From contig AP031382.1 in NCBI GenBank assembly GCA_040371205.1, forward strand, positions 2,663,562 through 2,727,561: a stretch of 64,000 bases of DNA, written 5' to 3'. How positions within the stretch are numbered: the stretch's first letter is position 1; every line of letters starts with the position of its first letter. This DNA is from Rhodanobacter sp. GTDB taxonomy: Bacteria > Pseudomonadota > Gammaproteobacteria > Xanthomonadales > Rhodanobacteraceae. Position numbers and translations under genes: made by a program. The notes under the pieces are model-generated. The model had not been told where the DNA came from. It worked only from the letters and a program-made list of their open reading frames with translations, and searched no databases. This document shows, in pieces, positions 1 to 10,565 of this stretch.

Positions 1-1067
1 TCGGCGTCGAAGGCATGCGGATCGTCGTCGCCGACCTGGTCGTACCAGGACAGCGCCTCGGCGTCGCGATGCTGCATCTCGGCCAGCTGGCCGAGCAGGA
101 AGGCGTTCTTTTGGCGCACGTCGGGCGCGGCCTGCTGCAACTGGCGGTACAGCGATGCCAGCGTCTTGTCGTCCTTGCCGTGCACGGCAAGCGCGACGCG
201 CAGCTGCCAGGTGTCGGCATTCTGGGGCCCGTGGTCGAGCAGTCTTGCGGCGGCCGCATAATCGCCGTTGTCGCTGAGCAGGCTGGCGTAGATCAGGCGC
301 AGGCGCACGTCGCCCGGCATCCTGGCGACGGCCTGCTTGAGCAGGGCAAGCGCGCCCTTGCCGTCGCCGCTGCTGGCCATCAACCGCGCCGTCCAACCGT
401 AGACTTCGGCATCGTCCGGGAAGCGCGCGACGGCGGCATCCGCGATGCGCCGCGCGTAGGCGTGCCGGCCCAGCTTCTCGCCCAGCTCGCTCATCGCCAG
501 CCATGCCTGCGGGTCGGCCGGCAGGCGCTGCGGCGTCGCCAGCGCTTCCAGCAACCGCCCAGCCTGCGCCTGGTCGCGTGCGGCCACCAGCACCTGGCCG
601 AAGCGGCGCCATGCGTTCTTGTCGTGACTGCCGGTGAGCACCTGCAGCTGGCTTTGCGCCTCGGACGTGTCGCCACGGTCCAGCGCCAGTTGCGCGCGCG
701 CCTGCGCCATGTCCTCCGGCTTGGCGCCCAGCGCTTGCCAGCGATCCAGCGCGCGGCCGGCGGCAGCGTCGTCGTGCACCGCGAGCGCCAGCATCGCGGC
801 GCGTTCGGCCACCGCCGGGTCGTTGCTGATCGCCATCGCCTTGCCGTAATGCGCCGCGGCGGCCTTCAGGTCGGCATGGCCCAGCGCCATTTCGCCGGCC
901 ATCAATTGCGCCAGCAGGTCGTGATCCGCGTCCGGCGTCACCACCACCATCCGCGCCAGCGGCTGCGGAGCGGGTACAACCGCCGTGCTGGCGGCCGGCT
1001 TGAGCGGCGCCTGCGCGCAGCCCGCCAAGCCGAGCATCAGGGTGGCGGCTGCCGTAAGATGCCGCAT
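1..1067 (-). CDS. TPR-repeat lipoprotein (3' end outside window)
   Basis: The gene reads leftwards and runs off the window, so its C-terminus is missing. The chosen ATG at 1067 gives a short hydrophobic signal ending in a lipobox, LGLAGC, at residues 12-17, so it is probably an outer-membrane or periplasmic lipoprotein. The rest is Ala/Leu-rich helical sequence with repeated pairs such as DPAVAERAAMLALA and DAEVYGWTARLMA, typical of tetratricopeptide repeats that mediate protein-protein contacts. It is divergent from hemA, with 147 bases between the two starts. In Xanthomonadales a TPR protein often lies between hemA and lolB/ispE, which fits, but the partner genes are out of view. No enzyme motif is visible. 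The function is inferred only from the fold. Confidence 0.8.
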   Translation of the reverse strand, partial: MRHLTAAATLMLGLAGCAQAPLKPAASTAVVPAPQPLARMVVVTPDADHDLLAQLMAGEMALGHADLKAAAAHYGKAMAISNDPAVAERAAMLALAVHDDAAAGRALDRWQALGAKPEDMAQARAQLALDRGDTSEAQSQLQVLTGSHDKNAWRRFGQVLVAARDQAQAGRLLEALATPQRLPADPQAWLAMSELGEKLGRHAYARRIADAAVARFPDDAEVYGWTARLMASSGDGKGALALLKQAVARMPGDVRLRLIYASLLSDNGDYAAAARLLDHGPQNADTWQLRVALAVHGKDDKTLASLYRQLQQAAPDVRQKNAFLLGQLAEMQHRDAEALSWYDQVGDDDPHAFDA

Positions 1068-1214
1068 CTGCTTGAATCTGCAACGCCTGCTTCGCACACT
1101 GACCACCGTCTGTCCGTCACGTCTGCACACACGCCACACCGTGCACGAATCCACGGCGCCTCGACGACAAGCTTAGCCTACGCCGCCTGACCACCGCCGA
1201 ACCTTCGTCACTCC

Positions 1215-2492
1215 ATGCCGCTGATCGCTCTCGGGCTCAACCACCTCACCGCGCCGGTTTCCCTGCGCGAGCAGGTGGCGTTCGACCCCGAGGCCACCGC
1301 CGCCGCCCTGCACGAACTGCAGCGCGAGCCCGGCGTGGAAGAGGCCCTGATCCTGTCCACCTGCAACCGCACCGAGTTGTACGTGGGCGTGGCCGCCGGC
1401 GCCGAACAGCTGCCGCAGGCATGGCTGAGCCACCACCACCGTCTGACTCCCGGCAAGCTGGACGAGTTCCTCTACCGCCACGACGAACAGGACGCCGCGC
1501 GCCACTTGTTCCGCGTCGCCACCGGGCTGGACTCGATGGTGCTGGGCGAGCCGCAGATCCTCGGCCAGGTGAAGGACGCCTACCAGCTCGCGCGCGACGC
1601 GAACGCGCTGAAGGCGCCGCTGGACCGCCTGCTGCAGCACACCTTCGCGGTGGCTAAGCGCGTGCGCACGGAAACCCGCGTCGGCGCGCACACCGTGTCG
1701 GTGGCGTTCACCGCGGTGCGGCTGGCCGAGCAGGTGTTCGCCGACCTGCGCGAGGCCTGCGTGCTGCTGATCGGCGCGGGCGACACCATCGAACTGGCCG
1801 CGCGCCACCTCGCCGACAAGCAGGCGCGCCGGCTGATCGTGGCCAACCGCACGCTGGAAACCGCGCAGGAACTCGCCGGCCGCTACGGCGGCTATGCCAT
1901 CGCGCTGGCCGACCTGCCGCAGCATCTGGCCGAAGCCGACATCGTGATTTCCTCCACCGCCGCGCGCCAGCCCATCGTCACCCGCGCGATGGTGGAACAG
2001 GCGCTGGCCGCGCGCCGGCGCAAGCCGGTGTTCATGGTGGACATCGCCGTGCCGCGCGACATCGAACCGGCGGTGGCCGAACTGCCCGACGTCTACCTCT
2101 ACGGCATCGACGACCTGCAGCAGGTGATCGACGACAACCGCCGCTCGCGCGCCGCCGCCGCCCGCGAGGCCGACGCCATCATCGACCTGCAGGTGGACCG
2201 CTACATGGCTTGGCGCCGCGCGCTGGGCGTGCGCAATCCCGCGCTGGACCTGCGCCAGCACGCCGAGGTCTACCGCGACGAGGTGCTGGAGAAGGCCCGC
2301 GCCATGCTGGCGCGCGGCAAGTCGCCGGACGAAGCGCTCGGCTTTCTCGCCCACACGCTCACCAACAAGCTGCTGCACCATCCCAGCGCGCGGCTGCGCG
2401 CGGCCACGCTGTCGGGCGACCTCGACTTGTTGCACGCAGCCGGCCGCCTGTACGGACTGGACGAGGAAGAGCCGGGCACACGGGACGCCTAG
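1215..2492 (+). CDS. hemA: Glutamyl-tRNA reductase
   Basis: Reduces glutamyl-tRNA(Glu) to glutamate-1-semialdehyde with NADPH, the first committed step of C5-pathway tetrapyrrole (heme) synthesis in the cytoplasm. The 425-residue product has the usual family length. The catalytic Cys is C50 in the motif STCNRTELY, followed by the substrate-domain signature [19 protein letters not shown]. The NADPH-binding loop is [14 protein letters not shown], where most homologues have GAGET. A C-terminal dimerisation helix is present. The start at [10 protein letters not shown] matches the family N-terminus, although no clear Shine-Dalgarno sequence precedes it. prfA follows 83 bases downstream on the same strand, as in many gammaproteobacteria, so the two are probably co-transcribed. 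Confidence 0.97.
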   Translation: MPLIALGLNHLTAPVSLREQVAFDPEATAAALHELQREPGVEEALILSTCNRTELYVGVAAGAEQLPQAWLSHHHRLTPGKLDEFLYRHDEQDAARHLFRVATGLDSMVLGEPQILGQVKDAYQLARDANALKAPLDRLLQHTFAVAKRVRTETRVGAHTVSVAFTAVRLAEQVFADLREACVLLIGAGDTIELAARHLADKQARRLIVANRTLETAQELAGRYGGYAIALADLPQHLAEADIVISSTAARQPIVTRAMVEQALAARRRKPVFMVDIAVPRDIEPAVAELPDVYLYGIDDLQQVIDDNRRSRAAAAREADAIIDLQVDRYMAWRRALGVRNPALDLRQHAEVYRDEVLEKARAMLARGKSPDEALGFLAHTLTNKLLHHPSARLRAATLSGDLDLLHAAGRLYGLDEEEPGTRDA

Positions 2493-2575
2493 CGAGGGCG
2501 GCTGGCTGCCGCCTCTCCCGCATTCGCGCGGCCGAGCATGCGGCCGTTCCGTTCCCGTTTCCCTGCCTCCTGCCC

Positions 2576-3655
2576 ATGACGCCTTCGATCCGCCGCAAAC
2601 TCGAAACCCTCGCCGAGCGCCACGAAGAGATCGGCCTGCTGCTGGCCCAGCCCGACGTGCTGGCCGACGGCGCACGCTTCCGCGAGCTGTCGCGCGAATA
2701 CGCCCAACTGGAACCGGTCGCCGCCGCGCTGCGCGAGCACGAGTCCGCCCAGCGCGAACTGGCCGATGCACGCGCGATGCTGGACGACCCGGAACTCGCC
2801 GAGATGGCTACCGACGACATCGCACGGCTGGAAACGCGGCTCGGCGAACTGGACGGCGAGCTGCAGATCCTGCTGCTGCCGAAAGACCCGCGCGACGAGG
2901 CCAACCTCTACCTCGAAGTGCGCGCCGGCACCGGCGGCGACGAGGCGGCGATCTTCGCCGGCGACCTGTTCCGCATGTACGCGCGCTACGCCGAACGCAG
3001 GCGCTGGCCGGTGGAGATTCTCAGCGAAAGCCACGGCGAGCACGGCGGCTACAAGGAGATCGTGGCGCGCGTCGAGGGCAAGGGCGCGTATTCACGGCTG
3101 AAGTTCGAATCCGGCACGCACCGCGTGCAGCGCGTGCCGGAAACCGAATCGCAGGGCCGCATCCACACCTCCGCGGCCACCGTGGCGATCCTGCCCGAGC
3201 TGGACGAGATCGAGGCCATCGCGATCAATCCCGCCGACCTCAAGATCGACACCTTCCGTGCCTCGGGCGCGGGCGGCCAGCACGTCAACAAGACCGACTC
3301 GGCGATCCGCATCACGCACCTGCCCAGCGGCACGGTGGTGGAATGCCAGGACGAGCGCAGCCAGCACAAGAACCGCGCCCGCGCGATGAGCCTGCTGCAG
3401 GCGCGCCTGCTCGACGAGGCGCAGTCCAAGCAGACCGCGGCGCAGGCGCAGGAGCGCCGGCTGCAGGTCGGCTCCGGCGACCGCAGCCAGCGCATCCGCA
3501 CCTACAACTTCCCGCAGGGCCGCATCACCGACCACCGCGTCAACCTCACGCTCTATCGCCTGCCGGAAATCCTGCAGGGCGACCTCGACGAGCTGATCGA
3601 CACGCTCACCCGCGAGAACCAGGCGGATCAACTGCAGGCGCTTGGGCAGGGCTGA
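2576..3655 (+). CDS. prfA: Peptide chain release factor 1
   Basis: Recognises UAA and UAG stop codons in the ribosomal A site and triggers peptide release. The start ATG at 2576 ([18 protein letters not shown]) gives 359 residues, the normal RF1 length; reading further upstream would only overlap hemA. The stop-codon recognition tripeptide lies in VPETESQGR, with PET at the RF1 PxT position. The peptidyl-hydrolase motif GGQ is at residues 233-235 in the context [16 protein letters not shown]. The N-terminal third is a helical, charged domain. The gene lies directly after hemA, an arrangement common in this group. Nothing unusual is visible. Confidence 0.97.
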   Translation: MTPSIRRKLETLAERHEEIGLLLAQPDVLADGARFRELSREYAQLEPVAAALREHESAQRELADARAMLDDPELAEMATDDIARLETRLGELDGELQILLLPKDPRDEANLYLEVRAGTGGDEAAIFAGDLFRMYARYAERRRWPVEILSESHGEHGGYKEIVARVEGKGAYSRLKFESGTHRVQRVPETESQGRIHTSAATVAILPELDEIEAIAINPADLKIDTFRASGAGGQHVNKTDSAIRITHLPSGTVVECQDERSQHKNRARAMSLLQARLLDEAQSKQTAAQAQERRLQVGSGDRSQRIRTYNFPQGRITDHRVNLTLYRLPEILQGDLDELIDTLTRENQADQLQALGQG

Positions 3656-3661
3656 GCCGAC

Positions 3662-3928
3662 TCAGCCAGTACGGAATCCCTGCCCTGCCTGCTCGGGCAA
3701 GGCCGTCCGCTCGACCGCATCCACCCGCGCTGCCGGCGGCCCCTGCCGCAGCCAGCGCTCCAGCGCGTCGAGCGCGGCCGCAGCGCCGATCGCCAGCACC
3801 TCGACACGTCCATCCGGCAGGTTGACGGCGTGGCCAGCGATACCCATCGCCGTCGCCTGCTCGCGCGTGCTGGCGCGGAAACACACGCCCTGCACGCGGC
3901 CGCTGACGAGGAAGCGCGCAGCCGGCAT
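3662..3928 (-). CDS. acyP: Acylphosphatase
   Basis: A small 88-residue enzyme expected to hydrolyse acyl phosphates such as carbamoyl phosphate or 1,3-bisphosphoglycerate in the cytoplasm. The N-terminus RFLVSGRVQGVCFRASTREQA carries the family signature with the catalytic Arg in GRVQGVCFR, and the conserved Asn follows in GHAVNLPDGRVEV. It is the last gene of a minus-strand run with yihY and the thioredoxin-like gene: its ATG shares one base with the stop of the latter (TGATG), which suggests translational coupling. It converges on prfA, with only six bases between the two stop codons, so terminators must be shared or absent here. Confidence 0.93.
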   Translation of the reverse strand: MPAARFLVSGRVQGVCFRASTREQATAMGIAGHAVNLPDGRVEVLAIGAAAALDALERWLRQGPPAARVDAVERTALPEQAGQGFRTG

Positions 3929-4404
3929 CACTTCGCCTTGCCGATCGCACCATCCAGTTTGGCGGCATCGACCGGGCCGAGGAAATGCGCCGCCACCGTG
4001 CCGTCGGGAGCGATCACGTAGGTGGTGGGCAGGCCGCGCGGCTCGTCGAAATCCTTGAGCGGCTTGTCCAGCGTGACCTGCGCCACGGGATACACCACCG
4101 GGTGCTTTTTGAGGAAGGCCTTGATGTCGGCCGGCTCGCTGTCCTCGTAGGCGAGGCCGATGGCGCGCACGTTCTTGTGCGCGGCCACGTAGCGCGAAAG
4201 CGCCGGCATCTCCGCCACGCACGGGATGCACCACGTAGCCCAGAAATTCACGATCACCCAATGCCCGCGCTCGGCGGCAAGGTCGTAGGGCTTGCCGTCC
4301 AGCGTGGTGACGTGGATGGAGGGATGCGCGGGCATCGCGGCGCGCGCCGCGCCCGCCAGCGCGAACGGCAACAGCAGCGCGGCGAGCCAGACAGGTCGGT
4401 TCAT
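3928..4404 (-). CDS. TlpA/ResA-type thioredoxin-like protein
   Basis: A 158-residue exported thiol-disulfide protein. Residues 1-22 form a signal peptide (Leu/Ala core, cleavage near ARA-AMP). The mature part has the redox-active motif WATWCIPC and the cis-proline region RGLPTTYVI, so a thioredoxin fold in the periplasm is certain. TlpA/ResA relatives reduce apocytochromes or other periplasmic disulfides; which role applies here is not shown, and no cytochrome c maturation genes are nearby. The ATG at 4404 overlaps the yihY stop codon by four bases (ATGA), and its own stop touches the acyP start. Confidence 0.9.
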   Translation of the reverse strand: MNRPVWLAALLLPFALAGAARAAMPAHPSIHVTTLDGKPYDLAAERGHWVIVNFWATWCIPCVAEMPALSRYVAAHKNVRAIGLAYEDSEPADIKAFLKKHPVVYPVAQVTLDKPLKDFDEPRGLPTTYVIAPDGTVAAHFLGPVDAAKLDGAIGKAK

Positions 4405-5678
4405 GGCGAGGATTCCTCCGGGGCAACAGGCGAGACGGGAAAGACTTTCAGAAGCGGCGCGGCCAGCGTCGAACGCACGTTCGCGGCCAGCGTTTCCAGC
4501 AGGGACAGCAGTTCCTGCGGCAAGGACAGGTTCAACGCTTGCGCCTGCTGTGCCGGCTGCAGCGGCAGGCGATAGTTCGCATGCCGGTACACGCGCAGCA
4601 GGTCGGCGCTGTCCAGGCTGCGGCTGAGCAGCCATCCGCCCGACTCGCTGCGGCCGATCAGCCCGGCGCGGGCGAGGTCGTCGAAATACGTCGCCACCAG
4701 TGCGCCGCGCAAGCGCGGCTCGTTGCTGCAGACCAGGGCCGGATCCACGCTCCCGCCGCGCCGTTGCGCGTCGACGAAATGCTTGAGCACCATCATCAGG
4801 CCGAGGAACTCCGCGCCCTCCGGCAATTTCTCCGCGGGCGGCTCGTACTCGAAGGCCGAGACCGAGGCGGCGATCGAGGCGCCGAGGATCACGATGATCC
4901 ACGACAGGTAGATCCACACCAGGAAAATCGGAATCGCCGCGAGCGCCTTGCCGTAGATCTGCTGGTAGGTGTGCGCGCCATGCACGAACACGCGGAAGCC
5001 CCAGCGCGCGAACTCGAACAGGATGGCCGCGACCAGCGCGCCCACGGTGGCGTCGCGCCGCGACACGCGGCGGTTCGGCACCAGCACGTACATCAGCCAC
5101 AGCGACACGAAGGTGGCCGCGAACGGCACCACGCGCAGTACATAGACGCCCGCGCCGGTGGACGCGGCGGCCGTGGACGCCCCCTGCAGCAGCGGCTGCG
5201 CGCTCAGGTACGAGCTGGCTGCGATACCGCCGCCCACCAGCACCGGACCCAGCGTCAACGCCGCCCAGTACAGCAGCAGGCGCGCCGGCCAGCTGCGCGC
5301 GCGCTGCACACGCCAGATGCGGTTGAGGCGGTCCTCGATGCTCACCATCATCGAGATCGCGCTGAACAGCATCATCAAGATGCTGATGCCGGTGAGCTGG
5401 CTGGCATTGCCGGCGAAACCCTGCAGCGCCTCCTTGATGTGATGCCCCGCCGCCGGCACGAAGTTGCGGAACACGAAATCCAGCAGCAGGTCGCGCGACT
5501 GCGCGAACACCGGGAACGCGGCGAACATCGCCAGCGCCGCCACCATCAGCGGCACCAGCGACACCAGCGTGGTGTAGGACAGCGCGCCGGCCGTCTCGAA
5601 GCACTTGTCGTCGACGAAGCGCTGCCACAGGAAACGGCCGAAGCTGTGCGTGCGGTCGCGGTCGAAACGCAATTGCAT
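4401..5678 (-). CDS. YihY/BrkB-family inner-membrane protein
   Basis: A 425-residue polytopic membrane protein of the YihY/BrkB family (once misassigned as RNase BN). The N-terminal 290 residues hold about six membrane segments and the family signature TAGALSYTTLVSLVPLMV near residue 30, plus IYGKALAAIPIFLVWIYLSW near residue 240. The C-terminal 130 residues are soluble and look like a helical or winged-helix-like tail, as in the longer Xanthomonadales members. The biochemical function of the family is unsettled. The gene is divergent from wrbA, with 67 bases between the starts. Its stop overlaps the next gene's start as ATGA, marking an operon with the thioredoxin-like gene and acyP. Confidence 0.9.
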   Translation of the reverse strand: MQLRFDRDRTHSFGRFLWQRFVDDKCFETAGALSYTTLVSLVPLMVAALAMFAAFPVFAQSRDLLLDFVFRNFVPAAGHHIKEALQGFAGNASQLTGISILMMLFSAISMMVSIEDRLNRIWRVQRARSWPARLLLYWAALTLGPVLVGGGIAASSYLSAQPLLQGASTAAASTGAGVYVLRVVPFAATFVSLWLMYVLVPNRRVSRRDATVGALVAAILFEFARWGFRVFVHGAHTYQQIYGKALAAIPIFLVWIYLSWIIVILGASIAASVSAFEYEPPAEKLPEGAEFLGLMMVLKHFVDAQRRGGSVDPALVCSNEPRLRGALVATYFDDLARAGLIGRSESGGWLLSRSLDSADLLRVYRHANYRLPLQPAQQAQALNLSLPQELLSLLETLAANVRSTLAAPLLKVFPVSPVAPEESSP

Positions 5679-5718
5679 GAGCGGCTCGCCAAGCTCGCGG
5701 GGATCGCCCGTACACTAG

Positions 5719-6689
<971 letters not shown>

Positions 6690-6711
6690 CGCCATCCAAC
6701 GGGAGAACCGC

Positions 6712-7179
6712 ATGCCGCACCCCACCCTGCTGACGGCCGCCGACATCGAAGCGATGGAAGCGGTGGCGCGCCCCCATCCGCTGAACCCGAACGCGCTGCG
6801 CCTGCGCAAGTCGCTGGGCGAGGCCACCGGCCTCACCCAGCTCGGCGTCCACCGCATCGAGCTGCCGCCCGGCCGCGACTCCAGCGAATACCACCGCCAT
6901 CTGTACGAGGAAGAATTCGTCTGCGTGCTCGCCGGACACGGCCAGGCGTTGATCGACGAACAGACCCACGCCATCGGCCCCGGCGACTTCCTCGGCTTCC
7001 GGCGCAACGGCCCTGCCCATGTCATCAGCAACACCGGCGACGCGCCGCTGGTGCTGCTGGTCGCCGGCCAACGGCTGGAGCAGGACGTCTGCGACTACCC
7101 GCACCGGCGCAAGCGCCTCTATACGCGCGGCGGGGAAGGCGACCTGGTGGACTTCGACGCCATCCAGCCGGATGGATGA
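6712..7179 (+). CDS. Cupin-domain protein
   Basis: A 155-residue single-domain cupin. The metal-binding motif 1 is visible around residues 62-80 as EYHRHLYEEEFVCVLAG (two His and a Glu), and motif 2 as PGDFLGFRRNGPAHVISN. Such proteins bind a divalent metal and are often sugar isomerases, dioxygenases or simple binding proteins; nothing here narrows the choice. A good Shine-Dalgarno (GGGAGA) lies seven bases before the ATG. It follows the DUF2069 gene by 22 bases and is probably the third gene of the wrbA transcript. Confidence 0.85.
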   Translation: MPHPTLLTAADIEAMEAVARPHPLNPNALRLRKSLGEATGLTQLGVHRIELPPGRDSSEYHRHLYEEEFVCVLAGHGQALIDEQTHAIGPGDFLGFRRNGPAHVISNTGDAPLVLLVAGQRLEQDVCDYPHRRKRLYTRGGEGDLVDFDAIQPDG

Positions 7180-7192
7180 GCGCAGCGGCGAA

Positions 7193-7762
7193 TCACGCCA
7201 CCGCGACCGCCGACAGCACCTCGGCCCGCCGTGCCAGCAGCGCCTCGATGCCCGACTGCGCGAGGATCGCGGACAGCTCGCCGGCCGCCGCGGCCGGATC
7301 GAGCAAGGCGGTCGATGCGTCGAACGCCGACTTCGCCGCCATCACCAGCTCGCCGTCCACCGCCGCGAGACGTTCCAGCGCATCGCGTTCGTTGACGTGC
7401 CGCTGCGTCACGCGATCCATCTCAGGCACCGGCGCGGTACGCACCTTGGTTTCCAGCGCCTCGATGCCCTGCTGCGCACGCTGCAGCGCCTGCGCCGTGG
7501 CCACGGCGGCGGAATCGGGGAACGGATGTTCGCGGGTCGGCGCGGGCAAGCGCTCGCGCCGCCAGTCGCGCTCCAGGCTGGCCAGATGCGCGCGCATCGC
7601 GGCGAGCATCTCGCTGACCTTGCCGCGTATCAGCAGGTCGTCCGCGCGCAGCTGGTTCTCCTTGCGGTAGAAGTTGTAGCCCCAGCCGTAGAACAGGTTG
7701 GACAACACCTGTTTCACCGCGCCTGCGGATTCGATCGGGTTGTCCGTCTTCTTCAGTGCCAT
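7193..7762 (-). CDS. Uncharacterised helical protein, partner of the SPFH gene
   Basis: I do not recognise this 189-residue protein. It has no signal peptide or membrane span, is rich in Ala, Arg, Glu and Leu, and looks mostly alpha-helical with possible coiled-coil stretches (LASLERDWRRERL, QALQRAQQGIEALETKV). An aromatic patch, NLFYGWGYNFYRKENQ, sits near residue 25. GGAGAGG precedes the ATG at 7762 by four bases. It lies 62 bases downstream of the SPFH gene on the same strand, with a 10-bp hairpin between them, so the two probably form an operon and may work together at a membrane scaffold. The role is unknown. Confidence 0.75.
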   Translation of the reverse strand: MALKKTDNPIESAGAVKQVLSNLFYGWGYNFYRKENQLRADDLLIRGKVSEMLAAMRAHLASLERDWRRERLPAPTREHPFPDSAAVATAQALQRAQQGIEALETKVRTAPVPEMDRVTQRHVNERDALERLAAVDGELVMAAKSAFDASTALLDPAAAAGELSAILAQSGIEALLARRAEVLSAVAVA

Positions 7763-7786
7763 GCCGCCTCTCCAAGTCCTGTCGAC

Positions 7787-7811
7787 GGACCGCGCCGCGC
7801 GGGCGCGGTCC
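7787..7811 (-). terminator. GC hairpin between SPFH gene and its downstream partner
   Basis: Perfect 10-bp inverted repeat (GGACCGCGCC / GGCGCGGTCC) with a 5-base loop in the 62-base gap between two co-directional genes. No T-run follows on the minus strand, so it may lower expression of the downstream gene or protect the upstream mRNA end rather than stop transcription fully. Confidence 0.45.
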
Positions 7812-7824
7812 GCGTGAACAGCCG

Positions 7825-8670
7825 TTACGCCTTGGCCGGCACCACCGCAGCGTGCCCGTCGGGCACGGCATAGGTACCCATGGTGGCACCGCCGATCGAG
7901 AACGGCGCACCCACCGCCATGTTCGGCGCGGAGACCAGGCCACGCTCGGCCATCTTCAGCGCGGTGTAGTAGCGCACCGCCTCCACCTCGCTCAGGCCGA
8001 ACGCGCGCAACGAGATCAGTTCGCGCATGCGGTCGTCCTTCGGCAGAATCAGCACCTTGGCGTCGTTCAAGGTGATGCCGAATACCGAGAGGAACGCGCT
8101 CATGTGCTCCTTCAGCAGCTCGACCACCTCGTGGATGTGCTCGTTGATCTTCTCCATCGGCGTGACCTGCACGACCTGATTGATCGCCTGCTCCACCACC
8201 GGCGCGGCATAGGCCGCCACTTCGTCGGCCTTGATGTAGTGCCCGCTGAAAGGCATGTGCGTGGTGAGCTTGAGCGCGTCGTCCTTGCTGTCGACGTGGA
8301 TGTAGTAGTCGACCTGGTAGACCATCTCGGCCATCTCCGCCGAGGTGGCCACGCCGCTGGCGCGCACCAGCAGCTTGGCGCGGTTCACGTACAGCACTTC
8401 GTACTGCCACGGCGAGTTGCCGCCGAAGAAACCGGTGACGAAACCGCCCAGCAGCGGCTTGTCGGGTGTCTGGATCGGATACTGCCCGGTGTCGTACACG
8501 CCGAGCACCGCACCGCGCGACTTGAGTACGGCGAAATGGTTGGCCTCCACCGTCAACAGACTGCCCGAGATGATGCTTGCGTCCGGATAGTGGTAGGCCA
8601 TCACGTCCGGCCCCATGATGTCGGTGCCGTTGTCCTGCAGGGTCGAGATCACTTGCCGCGTCAGTGCCAT
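7825..8670 (-). CDS. SPFH/band-7 domain protein
   Basis: A 281-residue protein of the SPFH (stomatin/prohibitin/flotillin/HflK) superfamily in the soluble 'virion core'-like branch, with no obvious N-terminal membrane helix. The SPFH core spans roughly residues 30-210 ([19 protein letters not shown], then strands [20 protein letters not shown]). A helix with a conserved acidic/Ala-rich turn follows, then a Gly/Ala-rich tail ending [10 protein letters not shown]. Two ATG codons lie six bases apart. AAGGA sits six bases before the second (8670) but abuts the first (8676), so 8670 is preferred. SPFH proteins form ring or cage scaffolds; the cargo here is unknown. It is divergent from the acyl-CoA dehydrogenase gene. 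Confidence 0.85.
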   Translation of the reverse strand: MALTRQVISTLQDNGTDIMGPDVMAYHYPDASIISGSLLTVEANHFAVLKSRGAVLGVYDTGQYPIQTPDKPLLGGFVTGFFGGNSPWQYEVLYVNRAKLLVRASGVATSAEMAEMVYQVDYYIHVDSKDDALKLTTHMPFSGHYIKADEVAAYAAPVVEQAINQVVQVTPMEKINEHIHEVVELLKEHMSAFLSVFGITLNDAKVLILPKDDRMRELISLRAFGLSEVEAVRYYTALKMAERGLVSAPNMAVGAPFSIGGATMGTYAVPDGHAAVVPAKA

Positions 8671-8861
8671 GGTCATTCCTTCGTGGTTGGATGGTGTGCG
8701 CCTGTCCCTGGCCTGATCCCTGCCGCGCTGGATCGACCCGGCGATGTCGACAATACGCATTCCCGATTATGGGCCAGCACGCGGCGCAAGTTCTTGGCAG
8801 CCGGATTCGCCAGGATGGCATGCTGCGCGGGCCGGATTCTTCGAAACGTGCGAGGTCAGCC

Positions 8862-10502
8862 ATGTCCTTCCTGCAAGCCGCACCGCAATTGCCGCATCCC
8901 TGGCGCAGCGAGCGCCTGCTGCACGCGCTGCTCGACCGCGTCCTTCCGCACCCGCGCCGCGCTGCGCTGGACGCCGACCTCGACGCACTGGGCGACTACG
9001 CGCTGGCCGCATGGCAACGCACCGCCACGACCACGCGGCGCAAGCCGGTGCTGACGCAATGGGATGCGTGGGGTCGACGCGTGGACCGCATCGAGCTGAC
9101 CACAGCCTGGCAGGAGGGCCCTCATGTCACCACGCGTCATGCGGTGCTCGCCAGCGGCCACGAACACCACGGGCACGCGCGGCTGGAGCAATTCGCGCGC
9201 GTCTACCTCTACCACGTGGCCAGCGAGTTCTACACCTGTCCGCTGGCGATGACCGACGGCGCGGCGACGGCGCTCAAGGCGTCCGGCAACCGCGCGCTGA
9301 TCGAACGCGCGTTGCCGCATTTCCTCAGCCGCGATGCAGACACGTTCTGGCTCAGCGGCCAATGGATGACCGAGACACACGGCGGCTCCGACGTGGGCCA
9401 CACCGAGACCATGGCGCGGCAGGACGCCGACGGCCAGTGGCGCCTGCATGGCCGCAAGTGGTTCAGCTCGGCCGTGGTGGGCGAGGCGGCATTGGCGCTG
9501 GCGCGCCCCGAAGGCGCCGGCAACGGCTCCGGCGCGCTGGCGTTGTTCTACGTGGAGACGATGGACGGCACGGCGCGCAAACCGCAGCTTGTCATCGACC
9601 GCCTGAAGGACAAGCTGGGCACGCAGGAACTGCCCACCGCCGAAATCCATCTCGACGGCCTGCCCGCGTGGCCGCTGGGGGAGTTATCGAACGGTGTGCG
9701 CCAGATCGCGCCGATGCTCAATGTCACGCGCACCTGGAATGCGGTCTGCGCCATCGCCAGCATGGCGCGGGCGATCGCGCTGGCGCGCGACTACGCCACG
9801 CGCCGGCAGGCCTTCGGCCGTCCGCTGATCGAACAACCGCTGCACGCGCAGACGCTGGCCGACATGCAGGCCGAGTTCGAGGGCGCGTTCGCGCTGGCCT
9901 TCGAGGTGGCGCAGTTGCTGGGCCGCGTGGAACACGGCGGCGCCGCGCCGCACGAAGCCGCGCTGCTACGCCTGCTCACGCCGCTGGCCAAGCTGTGGAC
10001 CGGCAAGCTGGCGGTGCGCCTCTGCTCCGAGGCGCTGGAATGCTTCGGCGGCGCCGGCTACATCGAGGACACCGGCCTGCCGCAACTGCTGCGCGACGCG
10101 CAGGTGTACGCGATCTGGGAAGGCACCACCAACGTGTTGTCGCTGGACGCACTGCGCGCGCTGGCAGGCGATGGATTCGGCGCGTTGCGCACGGCCGTCG
10201 CCGCATGGCAACAGGGCGGCGATCCGCATGCCGCCTTCGCCATCGACGCCGCGCTGGATGCCGCCGCCACCCATCTCGACACCGCGCCCGCGCAGCGCAC
10301 CACGCTGGAAGCCGGCGCGCGCGGCATCGCGCTCACCCTGGCGCGCTGCGCGGCGGCGGCCCTGCTGGCGCGACAGGCGGCGTGGTCGCAGGCGCGCGGC
10401 GATGTGCGTCCCGCCGCGGCGCTGCGCCGCTTCCTCGGCCACGGCCTGCTGCAGCTGGCGGATGTCGCCACGGACGACACAACTTTGTTGTCAGGCGACT
10501 GA
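8862..10502 (+). CDS. AidB-like acyl-CoA dehydrogenase
   Basis: A 546-residue FAD-dependent acyl-CoA dehydrogenase-family protein. Its length and the C-terminal signature [17 protein letters not shown] resemble the AidB branch, whose E. coli member takes part in the alkylation response. Flavin and substrate motifs include [15 protein letters not shown] near residue 170, GRKWFSSA, and RRQAFGRPL near residue 315. Whether it is a true dehydrogenase or an AidB-type protein cannot be decided here. GAGG five to seven bases before the ATG at 8862 supports this start. The extreme 3' end is imperfectly repeated 1.2 kb downstream, beyond the MNT/HEPN genes, suggesting that module was inserted at or next to the end of this gene. 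Confidence 0.88.
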   Translation: MSFLQAAPQLPHPWRSERLLHALLDRVLPHPRRAALDADLDALGDYALAAWQRTATTTRRKPVLTQWDAWGRRVDRIELTTAWQEGPHVTTRHAVLASGHEHHGHARLEQFARVYLYHVASEFYTCPLAMTDGAATALKASGNRALIERALPHFLSRDADTFWLSGQWMTETHGGSDVGHTETMARQDADGQWRLHGRKWFSSAVVGEAALALARPEGAGNGSGALALFYVETMDGTARKPQLVIDRLKDKLGTQELPTAEIHLDGLPAWPLGELSNGVRQIAPMLNVTRTWNAVCAIASMARAIALARDYATRRQAFGRPLIEQPLHAQTLADMQAEFEGAFALAFEVAQLLGRVEHGGAAPHEAALLRLLTPLAKLWTGKLAVRLCSEALECFGGAGYIEDTGLPQLLRDAQVYAIWEGTTNVLSLDALRALAGDGFGALRTAVAAWQQGGDPHAAFAIDAALDAAATHLDTAPAQRTTLEAGARGIALTLARCAAAALLARQAAWSQARGDVRPAAALRRFLGHGLLQLADVATDDTTLLSGD

Positions 10503-10536
10503 TGAAGTGAAGATCGTGCGCATCCGATCTGCCAAC

Positions 10537-10565
10537 TTGCCAATTACCCTAATCGGGTATCTACT
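10537..10565 (+). promoter_or_regulatory. Candidate promoter of the MNT/HEPN module
   Basis: TTGCCA at 10537-10542 could serve as a -35 box. A -10-like TCTACT lies 17 bases further (10560-10565), with TATCTA at 10558 as the alternative. The first palindromic operator fills the spacer, as expected for repression. The assignment is by eye only. Confidence 0.4.
10544..10559. promoter_or_regulatory. Operator-like palindrome 1 of the MNT/HEPN module
   Basis: TTACCCTAATCGGGTA contains the inverted repeat TACCC-GGGTA. It shares TTACCCTAA exactly with a second site whose start lies 21 bp away, i.e. two helical turns, so both would face the same side of the DNA. It is a likely binding site for the HTH domain encoded immediately downstream (autoregulation, inferred). 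Confidence 0.6.

Noticed and set aside
1173-2771. Long open frame antisense to hemA (about 530 codons)
   Set aside because: Composition is Arg/His/Gln/Gly-rich with no family resemblance; it mirrors the strong third-position GC of hemA, which is a clear gene.
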